Source: Astrothelium macrocarpum
Taxonomy: Eukaryota > Ascomycota > Dothideomycetes > Trypetheliales > Trypetheliaceae
Direction: 5' to 3'
DNA length: 64,000 nt
Assembly (NCBI GenBank): GCA_021030915.1
Contig: JAGEMR010000021.1
Location: 62,001-126,000 of the forward strand
Positions 42,622 to 54,802 of the stretch are shown in pieces. Position 1 is the stretch's first letter; each line of letters begins with the position of its first letter. Under the pieces are notes generated by a model. It ran no database searches. It saw nothing but the letters and a program-made list of their open reading frames with translations, and had not been told where the DNA came from. The translations under genes and the position numbers were made by a program.

Positions 42622-45149
42622 TCATACAGCCAGCATACTCTGATTCAGCGCCGATTTGGGTGGCGCATTCTCCTTTCTCAGCTGCCTTACCAAAGCCTCC
42701 AGCTTCCTCCGTTCTTCCTGCTCAGCCTGTTTGCAAAAATCGTCAGCAATCTAACACTCTCCACCGACCGCACCAATCTCGCGGGACTGATAATAAAAAA
42801 AATTCTCACCTTCAAAGCCCTCACATGCTCCGCCCTCGTATCCCTCATCATCCGCTTAAACTCCGTCTTCAACACCACCGTGCTCGTCGTCTCGCCACTC
42901 TGCCCCCCTCCCACCCCAGCACCCGCACCACCGACCGAATTCGGACTCTTGACGCCCAACCAGCGGATGCGCTCCTCGGCCAAGCGCGCCTCCAAGCTTT
43001 CGCACCGCTCGCGCCACCCGTCCAGCTCGCGCTCGCCCGCCACGCCAACGCGCACCAGCTCCGCCTGCTCCTCCGCCATGCCGCGCAGCTCGGCCTGCAG
43101 CTCGCGGTTGCGCGCCGCCAGCGCCTCGAGCTCCGCGGCGGCGACCTCGCTGGCGGCATTGCTGGCGCCGTTGGCGTTGGCGTTGGCGTTGTGGTTGTGG
43201 TTGGCGGCTGCCGCGGCGGCAGCGGCTTGTTGCTGCTCTGCGAGACGTTGTGCGCGGCTGCCGTAGGCGCCGTCTAGCTCGGCTTTGGCGACTGTGAGTT
43301 CAGTGGTGAGACGCACGACTTCGGCTTCGAGCGTGCGGAGCTCGGTTTCGGCTTGGATGGCGCGCGCTTCTGCTGCTGCGGCGGCGGCGGTGGCGGCGGC
43401 CTCGGTGGCTAAAGAGTTGGTGTCTTGGGCGTTGGTGGAGCCGGGCTCGATATTGCGAGTCTGTGCTTGGGTTTCGGCTTCGAGAGCACGCTGTTCGGCG
43501 GCGGCGGCGGCATCGCGGAGGCGGTCGAGCTCGGTGGAGAGCGTGGCGAGCTCGGCACGGGAGTCGCTGGCTGTCGTCTCGGCGATGGCATGACGGGATT
43601 GAGCTTCAGCCAGTTTGCCATCGAGATCTGCCGTAGCGGTTTCGGCTTGGGTACGGAGGGTGCGTTGGTCGTGAAGCTCGCGGCGAAGGCGGGTTTGCTG
43701 GTCGCGGAGGACAGTGGCGCGATCGCAGAGATGGCGGATTTTGGTGGAGAAAGCGCCGAAAGAGAAGGGCTCGTTCCGATCAAGGTTGAGTTCGTCATCG
43801 ATTTCGTTGTCGGTGATGCTATCTTGGCTGGGATCTTCACGTTGCTGCAATTTCCATTGACGGGCGTTCTCTTCGTCGGTGAGGACAACCTCCCAGAGAT
43901 TGGCTATGACGCTGGTGGAGTCGGCGGATGATTTGTTGGAGGCAAGCTCGCGACAAGTGCGCTCCACTTCGTAGGAGAGTTCGTCAAGGTAATTCATTTG
44001 TTCTTGGGGATCAGGGCCCGGGTTTTCGGGGGGTTCTGGAAATTGAAAGGTGTTGCCATCCTGTTGTGTTTCGCGCAAGAGGTTCCGTAATCTCTTGTTT
44101 GATTCGGTGAGACGAGATGCAATTGATGAGAGAGCAAAATTGTCTGCAGCAGCGGATTGTGGAGGCCTGGGCAAAGGCTTTTCCGGATCGGGATCATAGA
44201 CTGAGCTTTGCCTTGCACGTAATCGCTCTACAAAGCTGTCCAATTGATCAGCCTCGCGGTAAAAGCTGCGATGATCGAAATTATCCGGATCCAGCGTTGA
44301 TGCACTTCGTGTCTTCTCCATTGTACTATAAACACTTTGCGGACTATCCGGGGGTTGTGGTCGCTGCAAACCGTTCGCATCGGCTCCCTTCATTTGTACT
44401 TTTGGACCTGCATGTGTCGCTTGTAGGACACCAGCCGTATGTCGCAACAACTTTCCTTCGATTGCACGATATCTGACATCAAGATCCCACATCTGTTTGG
44501 ACAATTCATCACACTTTTGGGTACTCGTGGATAATTCGTCTTCAGTGTTATCGAGAGCTTGACTATCTTTACGTATGATGCCTTGATCGCCGCTTTTCTG
44601 ACTTCTCCTATGTTTCTTGAGTGAATTGAGTGTAGGTACGGAATCTAGCGATTGACCATTGCGAGTGTATAGTCGGGTCAACGAGAGAGCAGCATCTCTC
44701 ACTTTCGACTCGAGGGCGAGCTTTCTTCGAACACTCTCGATCTGAGCAGAAAGCTGTGTCTTTTCCTTTTTCAATTCTTCGACCTCTTCAACAGATAAAA
44801 TGTCAAATTTGTCGCTGTCACCCAGGGCAGTTTCCACAAGAAGATGCATGCCGACAGGATCGTCGAAATGCGGCATGTTCTGGTTGCGCTCATTCTCTTG
44901 TACATCTTTTTGGTTATCTTTGAGCCATCTTTGATAATCTTGTAAGACCTTCTTGGAGGGGGCGTAGAGGGATGTGCTGTCGGCCGCTGGTGGGCTCGTT
45001 GGTTTGATAAATTCAGGGCTGGTCAAGTCTGGAAAGGAGCTGATCTCTTCATTGTAGTTTGAACTAGCTATCGGAGGACTAATAACCATCTGCTCGTTGC
45101 TCACCCTTCGAGATGAGGCAAAGGGATTGCGGAGGGCGGTTCGGTACAT
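42622..45149 (-). CDS. Uds1-domain (up-regulated during septation) coiled-coil protein, 814 aa
   Basis: Two exons (42810-45149, 42622-42726); the 83-nt intron starts GTGAGA and ends ACAG, replacing a nonsense tail by AEQEERRKLEALVRQLRKEN, which continues the coiled coil. The N-terminal region has the Uds1-like block FDILSVEEVEELKKEKTQ and RRKLALESKVRDAALSLTRL (about 115-160). The middle and C-terminal parts are a long Ala/Glu/Leu/Arg-rich coiled coil (about 440-720), then ANANGAS-type low complexity and a second coil. Fission-yeast proteins with this domain rise in expression during septation; an actin- or septum-linked structural role is inferred. It is divergent from the Inn1/Fic1-like gene. 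Confidence 0.85.
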
Positions 45150-46164
45150 GGTGAGAATGATATCTCAACCACGTCCCGACCGGCGAATATGTGAATTCCG
45201 TATTGGAAAGACAGTGGAAAGGCAAGTAGTCGCTGCGGAAAACTGATCGAAGTGGGCGAGGCAAGAGCAGTCGAATAAGGAGCGTCAGTTAAGAGAGAAA
45301 AGGAGATGAAAACAACAAAAGCTGCGCCAAAGGATAAAAAACGATTAAAAAATCTGTCTATCCAAACCTTCCAAAAAATCCAGGAGTGAAGGGAACAAAA
45401 AGGAGAGAATATGGAGAGAGATAGGGGCGACTCGAGTCGTAGTGGTGGGTATGAGGTAGCAAAGTCAGTGGATTATCAGGGGATGAACACAGGGGTCTGC
45501 TACCGAACCCTTAGTGGACAAGGTACTCGAGCTCTCAGCTTTGCATTTCTTGGGCTAACATTGGGGAACTGGCGGGAATTTTGTAGCCCTTTGGTAGCGA
45601 GCATCATTGCAAAAGCATTGGAGCTCTGCTGAAGGTGAAACGGAAAGCTGGAACATCGTCACGGCGATCCCGTAAAAAACACCTTTCATCATTCTATTGT
45701 TGTATCCTGGCAGGCGATCGACGCGCCTCAGAGTCCAGGCGACGCGGCGTGGAGAGTGCGCGCGCATGGCCCAGCCACCGCATCCCTCTCCACCAGCCAC
45801 ACCATCAGCATCCCGACCTGAGTACCATCAAAACAAACTACTGCCGCCAGTTCACCATTCCTGCATGCCCCCTTTTTCTTTGCTTGTTGTCGGTCAAGAA
45901 TTACACTTGTGTTTCCATCTTGGACTGGAATTGCTCTTAGGTCTGTCTGGACGCCAATTCACCCTGCATTGTTCCGCCAACACCCTGTATACCATTATGA
46001 TAACATAGGATTCCGTCCTGATTGCGCGGCCTTACACTGCCTTTTCCATCTTTGTTTTGGCCGAACGGACCGACCTCGTAAAACCCATTCTTACTCTGCA
46101 CCTCGCAAAATTCGATCATACTTTTACCGAGCATTTCTAGCCAGACTAATCACTAATTCCAACC
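45150..46164. other. Divergent promoter region of two septation genes
   Basis: About 1 kb separating the start codons of the Uds1-domain gene (minus) and the Inn1/Fic1-like gene (plus). Short overlapping ORFs carry no motif. The shared region would allow co-regulation. Confidence 0.5.
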
Positions 46165-48865
46165 ATGGCGAGCAGAATCTTGAATAATGGTCCCTTGAAT
46201 GGTCCTCACGTGGCAGGCATCTATTCCGACATGACGGTGGATGGGGAAGAGATTGGCACCTTGGTGACAGTTGTTGATCGCGCCAAAAACTTGCCCAACC
46301 GGAAAACAATGGGTAAACAGGATCCTTATTGTGCAGCAAGATTGGGAAAGGAAGCCAAGAAAACCGAAACAGACAAAAGAGGTGGTCAAACTCCTAGATG
46401 GTTCGAATCTACAATTGTATCCTTGATATTACCAATGCTGACCTTTTCACAGGGATCAAGAGCTCCGCTTCACCGTCCATGATTCTCCGGATTACTACAA
46501 TCTCAAAGTTTCCGTCTTTAATGATGACAAACGAACAGACCTTATTGGCGAGACCTGGGTCAATCTGGAAGAAGTCATTATTCCTGGTGGAGGCAAAGGC
46601 GACAAATGGCACAATCTCAGTTGCAAGGGCAAATACGCCGGCGAGATACGTATCGAGTTGACATACTACGACACTCGTATATCACCTGAGAAACAAGCTT
46701 TGGATGGAATGCCAGGAAACTTGAGAATAGGCTCAGGCGCGACAGGCAGCCCCGCAGCCACTGGACCAAGACAACAACCACCAGTACGAAGAAGACCATT
46801 ACCCACCGATCCAACAAATTCTTCGCCGGCCAGCACACCAGATCGAGCTCCTCCTATTCAATCTTTCGGCCCAAGAAGTTATCACACACCACCAAACCAA
46901 CGACCACTTCCAGCAACTAACTCACCACTTGGCTTTGCTATCAGAGAGTCACCGAAACCGTCTCTGGTCAATTATCAGCAGGATTACTATCAACACGCGG
47001 AGCCGTCAGTAGATTACGGTACTCAACACGATGACAGGTCCAACTATGCATACGAAGAAAGTACACTCGAAAACTATCATAATCAGCCCGAAGCATCTCC
47101 GTATGCACAAGAATACATAGATGATGTACAGAGCATTCATCCAAGCGAGCAGGGATGGAATGATTCACCTTCATGGAACCAGCAGCAGCATCATCATCAT
47201 CATGGCCGTCATGGACATTCTGCTCCTCCCTTGCCACATTCATATTCGGCGCCCTCTGCGATAGCTCCGTCAGAAAGCTACAATGGACTTCGACATTCTG
47301 TTACCGAGCCTTACAACATGAGCGAACCTGAGGACGACCGGAATTCCAATTGGAACAGAAACCAGAGATATTCTCAACAAATACTTTCTATGCAACCAAC
47401 AGTTGAGGATGAGCATCCCGCACCGCCAGCTCCACCGGCTCATAGGAACAGTGCACCAACTTTGCACAACTATCGATCATCTACCAACCTCAATAGCTCT
47501 ACTGATATGCGAGCATACGCTGCCCAGCGACATAGAATGAGCATCGCAGAAAATAGCCCTCACGGCTCACCATTGGCTCATTCGCCATACGGCAACCAAG
47601 GATCACCGCATCATGGTTCCCCTCAAGCTCATCCATCTCCAAATCCTCCATATCAACCGAATCCGCGCATGTCTCGAGACATGGTACCACAACAACACTC
47701 CCCGCAAACTTCACCCCTCGCCTACCAACGACCACAATACAATCCATCTGAGACAATACCATCCCCGCTCTCACTGCACGAACGAGAAGCCACTCCAAAT
47801 TCCGTTCCGCTCATCAAACCTCGTCCCATCTCGCCCTCCTCCCAAGCCTCACCCATCCCGGCACCTTTACGCCACTCTCAGCCTCCGCCGTCCACATACT
47901 CAACACCCACCCGTAAATCCATCTCTCCACACCCCACCCCACCCGGCCCCACCGCCGTCACTCCCCACTCAAGCAACAGCACCCCCTTCTCCCCTGACTC
48001 CTTCGACGCCTTCAATCCCAATCTCACTACCCACCACTCCCCCTCCCCGTCTCAAAATTCACAACAACCTCATACCACCATCTCTCCCACAGTCACTTCC
48101 CCCAACGAACCAATCATCACTCCAACCGGCCAGCTCGTCCACCCCTCCGACCACCTCCCATCCACAACCTGGGCTCCAGAACCCGACCGCAAAGGTCCCC
48201 GCGCCGCCTCCGAGCTCGGCGCCGAACGCCGGCGCGACAGGCCCAGCCCACGTGGGGCCCAGCCGATGATCACGGTGCGCGCGAAGATCGGCGGTGGCGG
48301 CGGGGGTGCGGGGACCAGCGTGCCCGTGAGCGTAGTAGCTCGCAAACAAGGGGGAGAGGTGCTGGGGGTGCGGCCGAATCCGCCGCCAGCGCCGCATACC
48401 ACGACGAGTGATGGGATGTTGGGAGCCGGGAGAGGAGCGGATGGGAGGAATCGGCTGGTGAAGAAGAAGCTTTCGCGTGCCGCGATCGCGGACGGGAATG
48501 GAGAGGCGCCCGTGCCGATGCCGAGTTATGAGAACTTTGCGCATCACCCTGCGTCGGGATACGATGGCTATCCTCCGCAGCCGCAGAGTCACGAGCAGCA
48601 TGCGCCGCAACACGATGCTTCCGTGTATGCGAATCCTTATCCGGCGAGCAATGCAATAGTGGGCTATAGGGGCGCTGCGGCAGCGGCGCCACCGGTGCCG
48701 GCGAAGATTCCGTTACAGGCGTCGTATGTGGAAGTGCCGCCGACGATGGGGGGGTATGGCGCGCAAGATGCAGAGATGATGGCGCTGAGTGAGGAGATGA
48801 AGAGGATTGATATTGGGCCGAGTCCTGGGAGTGGGGGAAGGAGGGCGAGAGGACGGTGGGGGTAA
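46165..48865 (+). CDS. C2-domain cytokinesis protein of the Inn1/Fic1 type, 882 aa
   Basis: Two exons (46165-46400, 46453-48865). The 52-nt intron has the unusual donor GTTCGA, a TGCTGAC branch site and CACAG; joining gives TPRW-DQELRFTVHDSPDYY, which is right for the domain. The N-terminal C2 domain (about residues 20-150: GTLVTVVDRAKNLPNRKTMG, KQDPYCAARLG, LKVSVFNDDKRTDLIGETWV, GEIRIELTYYDTR) is followed by about 720 disordered residues with many PxxP motifs suited to SH3 partners. Yeast Inn1 and fission-yeast Fic1 use this layout to couple the contractile ring (Cyk3, Hof1/Cdc15, Chs2) to septum synthesis. The C-terminus turns GC-rich. The subtype call rests on domain layout. Confidence 0.85.
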
Positions 48866-49695
48866 AGCGCAGATTTGCTTGAATCTGGTGCGAGGACAAG
48901 TTGATGTAGAATAAAGAGCAAGAGATTGCTTGGTGGCGCAAACACGGAGGCATGTGGACTGTAATGTAGAGGATTACATGTTCCTGGCGTTATTGGAAGA
49001 CGGACGGGGGAACGGGGATTTGGTCAACGGCCTCTATAACGGCCTCTTGGAATTGGGCCTGAAGTGATAGATGTCTCTTGCGTGTTATATGATTAACGTG
49101 TTAGTGCACACTTTGCGCTCCGTAACTATTAACCATAGTCCGGAAAATGTTCCCCCTTACCTGCAAAATCTAAGGAGCAGGAAATTTCATAACCAAGAAA
49201 CAGTGGAATTTGGTGATTAGTAAGCCATGTTGAGGTCTGGCTTCATATCTAAGTCTCATATCGTTTTCGTCCCTTTCACAGCTTCCCATGACAATAGCTC
49301 ATTTTACATTTAGCTCATCATATGCTCCTGCCATGGTGATGTCCGCTATTCCTTGGCCTCGTGGAAGGAGCCCTACTCCCAGTCTTTACGAGACCTGCAA
49401 TGAAAAACCACTCTCCGATGTCTCGTCTCTGAGTATATGTTTGCTCTGTACGTTGAGCCAATGACAACATCTCAGAAACCTAAACGCGCTCCGGCACATA
49501 AGGCGCCGTTCGCGCATTTCTTAAAGGTTCTCGTTTGGCGAGCCTTCGTGTTTGGAATCGCTAATGCGTACCTGGCATGCTCTTCAGCTTCGCTAGAACG
49601 ACAGTCTCGTGCGGGGCGGATGCAGTGACGCAAAGCCACACATAAGCAGAAAGCGAGAGCATTCATAAACAGTGTCTTGTTGTGAATACATCACT
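48866..49695. other. Intergenic region
   Basis: About 830 bp without recognisable coding signal. It marks the change from conserved to accessory-looking genes. Confidence 0.45.
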
Positions 49696-51834
49696 ATGTC
49701 TTTGGAAGATACGAGTCTGTCAAAGATTAAACGATTCATCATGTCATCGAACGGGGTGAAAGCAGTGGGTCCCGATTTGGCAGATATAAACATCAAGAAA
49801 TGGGACGTTGACGACAAGCAATTCATCCTCTGGTCACCGCCGCGCCAGCCTGGAGGGCGACAGCAACGGTCGATAATGATCGAACAGGACCTCATGAAGC
49901 TCCGCAGTCAGAGGATCGCAGAAACTCATAATTCTCTTACGTGGATCCATATTCCTGTCGATGACCGTGCAATAAGCGAGGTACAGTAACGAGGAGGATC
50001 AAGGCGTTGCCTGACTCAACTGTAACGTGAGAAGTGCAATAACGTCTCCTTGCAGAAGGTCCTACGATGCCTTACCGAAGATACCCAGTTCCATGTGCTC
50101 ACTGGTGAAGAATACTGGTCGAACCTTGAGCGGGGAAACTTTGATACGGACTGCAGGGGAAATTCTAAAGCGACCCGTTACATGGATCCCACAGGGTTCA
50201 AACTGTATTTTGGTTGGTCGAATTACTCCCTGAGAATGCACTATTGACTCAACTCAAAGACATGCCCGATCCTCCCAAGTTGCCAGAACAAGATCTCGAG
50301 GCCGATGTCTCACGACAACGAAAATGGCAAGAAATGGGAGATGAAAGAGATCCAAGAAGCAAGCCGCATGTGGAGAACACGATTCTCTATGTAGGACGTC
50401 ATTTCGGATTTTGAAAGTTTGCTGATACAAAGCAATAGATGCCTTATGTTCACTGGGAATATGTGAGTGAAGGTAGAAATCCTACAGCCCAGGACAGCGA
50501 TACGGTTCATCACCGCAGGACTCTCGATGAAGCTGGCTATCCATATGCATCTATTGAAGACCTCCGAAAAAGGAACTTTGATCAGGTAATGACCAGGCAC
50601 TCAAATAATGAAGTGCGGATGATGGTCGATCAGCTCTGGATCTGGGTTTTAGATGAATGTAAATATGTCCTGACCAGTTCTGTACCGGTGTCTGTCTGAC
50701 TGGGCTGGTCTTGACCATGGATAGATACGCTTATTACGTGTTTCCCTGAATCTCCCAGGACACACTATGAGGGCGACAAATGCAGCTTCCAGCATCTGCA
50801 GTGTTTAGCGAAGGAGCGGGCTGTGAAGAGACAGGGGAACCTCAGTGCGACATACATGATGGTTCATGTAGTTCGTCAATGCTATAGTATCTTCTTGAGC
50901 CGTCAACGTGGTTCTACAAATTTGCGATACTTGGATGTATATGGGACCTCCATTGCTCGACAGGTAAGATTGAATATTAGCGAAGCCATCACTAAGTCTG
51001 AATGATACCAGCGAATTGAAGCAAGTCGACTCTTCGAATGCTTAACGCCCATAGACAACAAAAGCCTAATATCCACAAACATTAAGAACTTCTTCGGCAA
51101 AAGAGAGCTTCAGAAGGATATTCAAGCTATTAGGATCATCCGCGATATCCAAGAAGAACTTCGTATCCTAATCATGATTCTGGATCAGCAATCCAATGCC
51201 CTTCGAGGTACTAAGCACAGGAATTACGAACATTACAAATACTCGATTAGCTGGGAGAAAGTTCTTGATAATGGAAAGGTAGCTTTGCAAGTGCTTGATC
51301 AGCAAGCGAAAGACGTCGATGACATGGTGAGCCAGACTTTCAAGTCTTGGATCTGCTAACCGCTAATCTCAACAGTTATCTAAGACTCTAGAATTGAAAC
51401 AGACTCAGCTCAGCATGCGGCAGAATGAAATTGTGCTGGTGTTTACCATCGTGACAATCATCTACGTAGGCCTCAATTGACTTTTCGAAAGCTTCATCAA
51501 GCTAATAGAGCACTCTGTAGCTCCCTCTTGGCTTTCTGAGCTCCATCTTTGGTATGAATGCAGCGGAACTGAATGGTGGCTCTCTTAGCATAGGCATCGT
51601 CTTTGCGTATATGAGTAAGTACGTGACGCTCCACTCTGGTTTCAGCATATCTGACGTGTTCATGCCCATCTAGTACCAATCAGCCGAGTCTTAATATCAA
51701 TCGCTCTCGCTCCCGCATTTGCTTCCACTCTCAGGAGCTCTTGGAGTCAACGTACCAGCGATGGTACGGACGGCAAAAGCGGCATGGAAGGCAACAGCAG
51801 TAGGAATAGCATCCCAGGGGACTCTAAGGTCTAG
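49696..51834 (+). CDS. CorA-like (Mg2+ transporter superfamily) fungal membrane protein, 563 aa
   Basis: Nine exons: 49696-49980, 50056-50212, 50260-50390, 50439-50658, 50725-50963, 51012-51326, 51376-51465, 51521-51614, 51674-51834. Introns are 47-75 nt and every join keeps frame. The N-terminal cytosolic part has the fungal-specific landmarks MPYVHWEY, RRTLDEAGYPY, DQVMTRH and WIWVLDEYTLITCFPES. A helical linker follows (RIIRDIQEELRILIMILDQQ). The C-terminus holds two membrane helices with the CorA signature: VFTIVTIIYLPLGFLSSIF followed by GMN (490-492), then IGIVFAYMIPISRVLISI. Bona fide CorA/Mrs2 channels conduct Mg2+ through a pentamer; this fungal subgroup has a long extra N-terminus and no proven substrate. 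The weakest splice is intron 2 (GTTGGT donor, 47 nt). Confidence 0.83.
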
Positions 51835-52824
51835 CTCAGGCGCCAACTCTGGGTTTGAACCTAGCTGGTGTTGCGCTCTGACTTTGAAGCTGGACGAATT
51901 ATGAGCTCTTCGATGACACGTTTCTCGGTCTACTCTCATGGTGTACTCGTCTCATCGCTTCCAATATTCCTTTGCTTCGGAAATTACGTCGAATTATTAT
52001 TATACTTGTTTGCAAATTTTATGGGTCTGTGGAGCTTTTTGCATTGAACCTACTGCTTTCTTAACGTTGACCCGTGACCCTCATGATCGACAGCTTTGGT
52101 GGCCAGAAACCTTAGAGTAGTAAGCGATTTTCATTATTTACATCTGCTACGTTATTTTTGACGTAGCATTAGGATTATGCCCCTGCGAGGATAGATGATT
52201 TAATTGTAAGACGGCAACTCTTTGAGGGAGTGTTGTCGATAATCAGCCCGAATTGTCCGAGGCGATAAAAATTCTGCTAAGCGATGTACATGTGAAGAAG
52301 AGAAACTTCGGCACGATGGCCAACATCATCTCTTTAACAAACAAGGAGCTTAATTAGTAGAAGCACATTTATGGGCAGAAGGGTAAGGCTCGTAACTGTC
52401 CGAACCTCCAACCTAAATATAGCTCGGTCGGCCATAGGCAGCTGGCTTGACAGTTGTTTTCCGTTACTACGGAGCTAGATATTCGTTCATCAGCAATACT
52501 ATTTCATCTTGTCGTTCCAAATCAGCTGCCTTGACATCTGTAAGAAACAACAAGTTCGGCTTCAAGAATTCCAAGCACGTTTCATTCCTGTGGTGGCTGC
52601 CTTTGGAGCCTAGGTAGTACCAGCAACGTATTTTTGTCAAGGATCGGCCGTCACAAAATTACATCTTTCTAAAGTGAACTACGGGCTTCTAGATGTCTGC
52701 GAAAACACTGTTCAGCGAAAATTCCACATCCAGATCCAGATCCAAGTCCAGGTGTAGATCCAGGTCCAAGAGGGCCCTCAAAACTAGGCTCCTCATTACT
52801 AGTTCCTAGCGGAGTCAAGCAAAC
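51835..52824. other. Intergenic region
   Basis: About 1 kb, AT-rich, promoter space of the second HET gene. Imperfect 6-bp repeats of the ATCCAG/GTCCAG type lie at about 52727-52770. No supported gene. Confidence 0.45.
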
Positions 52825-54501
52825 ATGGAACTTGATTCGAATCTTACTATGCAGCGAGATACTGATTTCACAATCGGCGACGTCATAGGTACTCCTACTC
52901 AGGGCGGTTGTAGGGCGATCCCGCACGTTACGCAGACAGTATACTCCGATCTGCGATTTATCGAGGTTCCTCCTGCTCAAACTAGTGTCAACAGCGAGAA
53001 CTCTCCCGTCTGCATAGTGTCCGAAAAAGGCTCGCATCGTGATGAAGTCAACTATGTGGCCGTCTCCTATTGTTGGGATTCATTCATCCAGTACAAATCT
53101 GCGACCGGCACAGAACCTGCAGTCTTGGTTGAGCAGAAAGGTATCCGTCGCCCACCTCGATGTCCTGAAGATGTCTTACTTCGCGCAATCGCTTTTGCTC
53201 GCTTCCATAACATGTCGCTACTGTGGATTGACCAAGAGTGCGTGGATCAGGGTGACAAGGAGGATGTGGAGAACCATTTACACTCTAATCATATGATATT
53301 CAGCCAAGCAAAGCGCACAATTGGATTGCTCACTTTCATGGTGTCCACTTGGGAACAGGTCAAGGGCGTGTTATACGTCAGCGCCCTTGGCGAGTCTTTA
53401 GTCGTAGAACAAAGCCATGATGCTCCAGACATTGCATACATGACTCGTCTATTGCGTGCTATAGCCAAAGACCGGTGGTTTTCGAGGAGTTGGGTCCTTC
53501 AGGAACGGCAGTCAGCCCACCACAATATATATCTACTCTTTCCCATTTCGCGGCAGATGCAACAGAAGTTTAACGCTATTGATGGTAAGACCTCAACAAG
53601 ACAATCCCTGGGAGTACCTTATTCATATCTCAAGAAAGTTGCTGGGCTTTGGTATCATAGTCTCAGTAGAGTCGAAGCAGAAGCAGCACGTTCTTTGCTC
53701 ATGACATTGCACCAGGCCGCTCAGGGCATAGCAGCCCCTGAGTTTATCGGCGAGTCTCTCGACATGCTGATTCAGAATCTCGAACTTGGATGTGCGCCAA
53801 GTGAGACGACGGTTCCACACGGTGGATTTTTAGTGAAGAAATATTTTCAGGAACTCGAGAAATGTGACAATCACATCGTATCCGACCGTATAGCAATACT
53901 TTCAAACCTTGTCGATTTTCAAACACGTTTCAAAACATTCGCTTTTGGCAGCTACAGCTTTTCAATCCTAGCGCTCCTCCATGAAAATAGATATTTGCCT
54001 TCTATCATCATACACCGAAGGGGGGATCATGCAAATCGCTCTCCTTGGATTAAAAATGTGACTTTGCTTCATTTGATCAAAAGCTATGAAATTCTAAAAG
54101 ACTTTGCATGCAGAGGATACAAGATAAGGTCATCGGAATTGAAGACTGTTCAGGAAATTGTAAGCCGCAGCTGTGGCGACTTCTGTCTCAAATTCATCCG
54201 AGACGCTTTCCACGAATTTCCCAGCCAAAACAACAAATCCATGTCGGAGCATCTAGATGCTGTCATTATTGATAACCTCTATTCTGCAAGCATTATACCG
54301 CTGAATGCAACAATTGGTGAGATTCTCCAAGGCATCGTCAGATTTGACAATAGAGAAAATACAATGGAAGACGTCGCTCAGGGAGAGTCGATGGTCGAGT
54401 ACGGGTTCCGATCGGGTCAGTTTGACGTTGAAATAGAATACGTTGCTTTCGCTGGCTCTTTTCGATGGAGCGCTGAATTTGTCGAGCAGTTTCTCAAGTG
54501 A
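52825..54501 (+). CDS. HET-domain protein (heterokaryon incompatibility type), 558 aa
   Basis: Single exon from the ATG at 52825. The HET motifs are present but diverged: VNYVAVSYCWDSF (about 72-84), LLWIDQECVDQGDKEDVENH (about 132-151) in place of WIDAICINQ, and DRWFSRSWVLQERQSA (about 214-229). The C-terminal 300 residues carry no second domain I recognise; there are few low-complexity stretches. As for other HET proteins, a role in nonself recognition and programmed death after hyphal fusion is likely by family, not shown. It lies head-to-tail about 1 kb after the CorA-like gene, both flanked by conserved housekeeping genes. The two HET proteins of this window are not close paralogues by eye. 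Confidence 0.87.
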   Translation: MELDSNLTMQRDTDFTIGDVIGTPTQGGCRAIPHVTQTVYSDLRFIEVPPAQTSVNSENSPVCIVSEKGSHRDEVNYVAVSYCWDSFIQYKSATGTEPAVLVEQKGIRRPPRCPEDVLLRAIAFARFHNMSLLWIDQECVDQGDKEDVENHLHSNHMIFSQAKRTIGLLTFMVSTWEQVKGVLYVSALGESLVVEQSHDAPDIAYMTRLLRAIAKDRWFSRSWVLQERQSAHHNIYLLFPISRQMQQKFNAIDGKTSTRQSLGVPYSYLKKVAGLWYHSLSRVEAEAARSLLMTLHQAAQGIAAPEFIGESLDMLIQNLELGCAPSETTVPHGGFLVKKYFQELEKCDNHIVSDRIAILSNLVDFQTRFKTFAFGSYSFSILALLHENRYLPSIIIHRRGDHANRSPWIKNVTLLHLIKSYEILKDFACRGYKIRSSELKTVQEIVSRSCGDFCLKFIRDAFHEFPSQNNKSMSEHLDAVIIDNLYSASIIPLNATIGEILQGIVRFDNRENTMEDVAQGESMVEYGFRSGQFDVEIEYVAFAGSFRWSAEFVEQFLK

Positions 54502-54802
54502 CACAGATGAAACCCAAGGCAAACTTCCCTGGCTGGAATCACGGGAGATCTAATCGCCTGCTCTTGATTCTTCTAATATGAGAATGCAAGGATGATTGTA
54601 TTGAGATGATTTTTCCATGAGTTTTGTGCTGTAATTGAAGTATGTACGTATAAGCTATATCTACACTAATTACTGACTCACATATTTCGCTCATCAGTAA
54701 ATATACACGATTGTATGCCAAGGTCGATGCCTTGGAAATTTACCAAGGATACCCTGGGCAACCACTCCGTCAATCAATATCCATCATACATGCAGGCACG
54801 AT
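54502..54802. other. Convergent 3' flanks
   Basis: About 300 bp, AT-rich, between the ends of the HET gene (plus) and the GH76 gene (minus). Likely polyadenylation space. Confidence 0.45.

Noticed and set aside
42660..43931. Plus-strand ORFs opposite the Uds1-domain gene
   Set aside because: Antisense shadows of an Ala/Glu-rich coiled coil; no motif.
50200..50270. Apparent frameshift in the CorA-like gene
   Set aside because: A 47-nt intron (50213-50259) joins the frames, and the rest of the gene through the GMN motif is intact, so a pseudogene is not needed.
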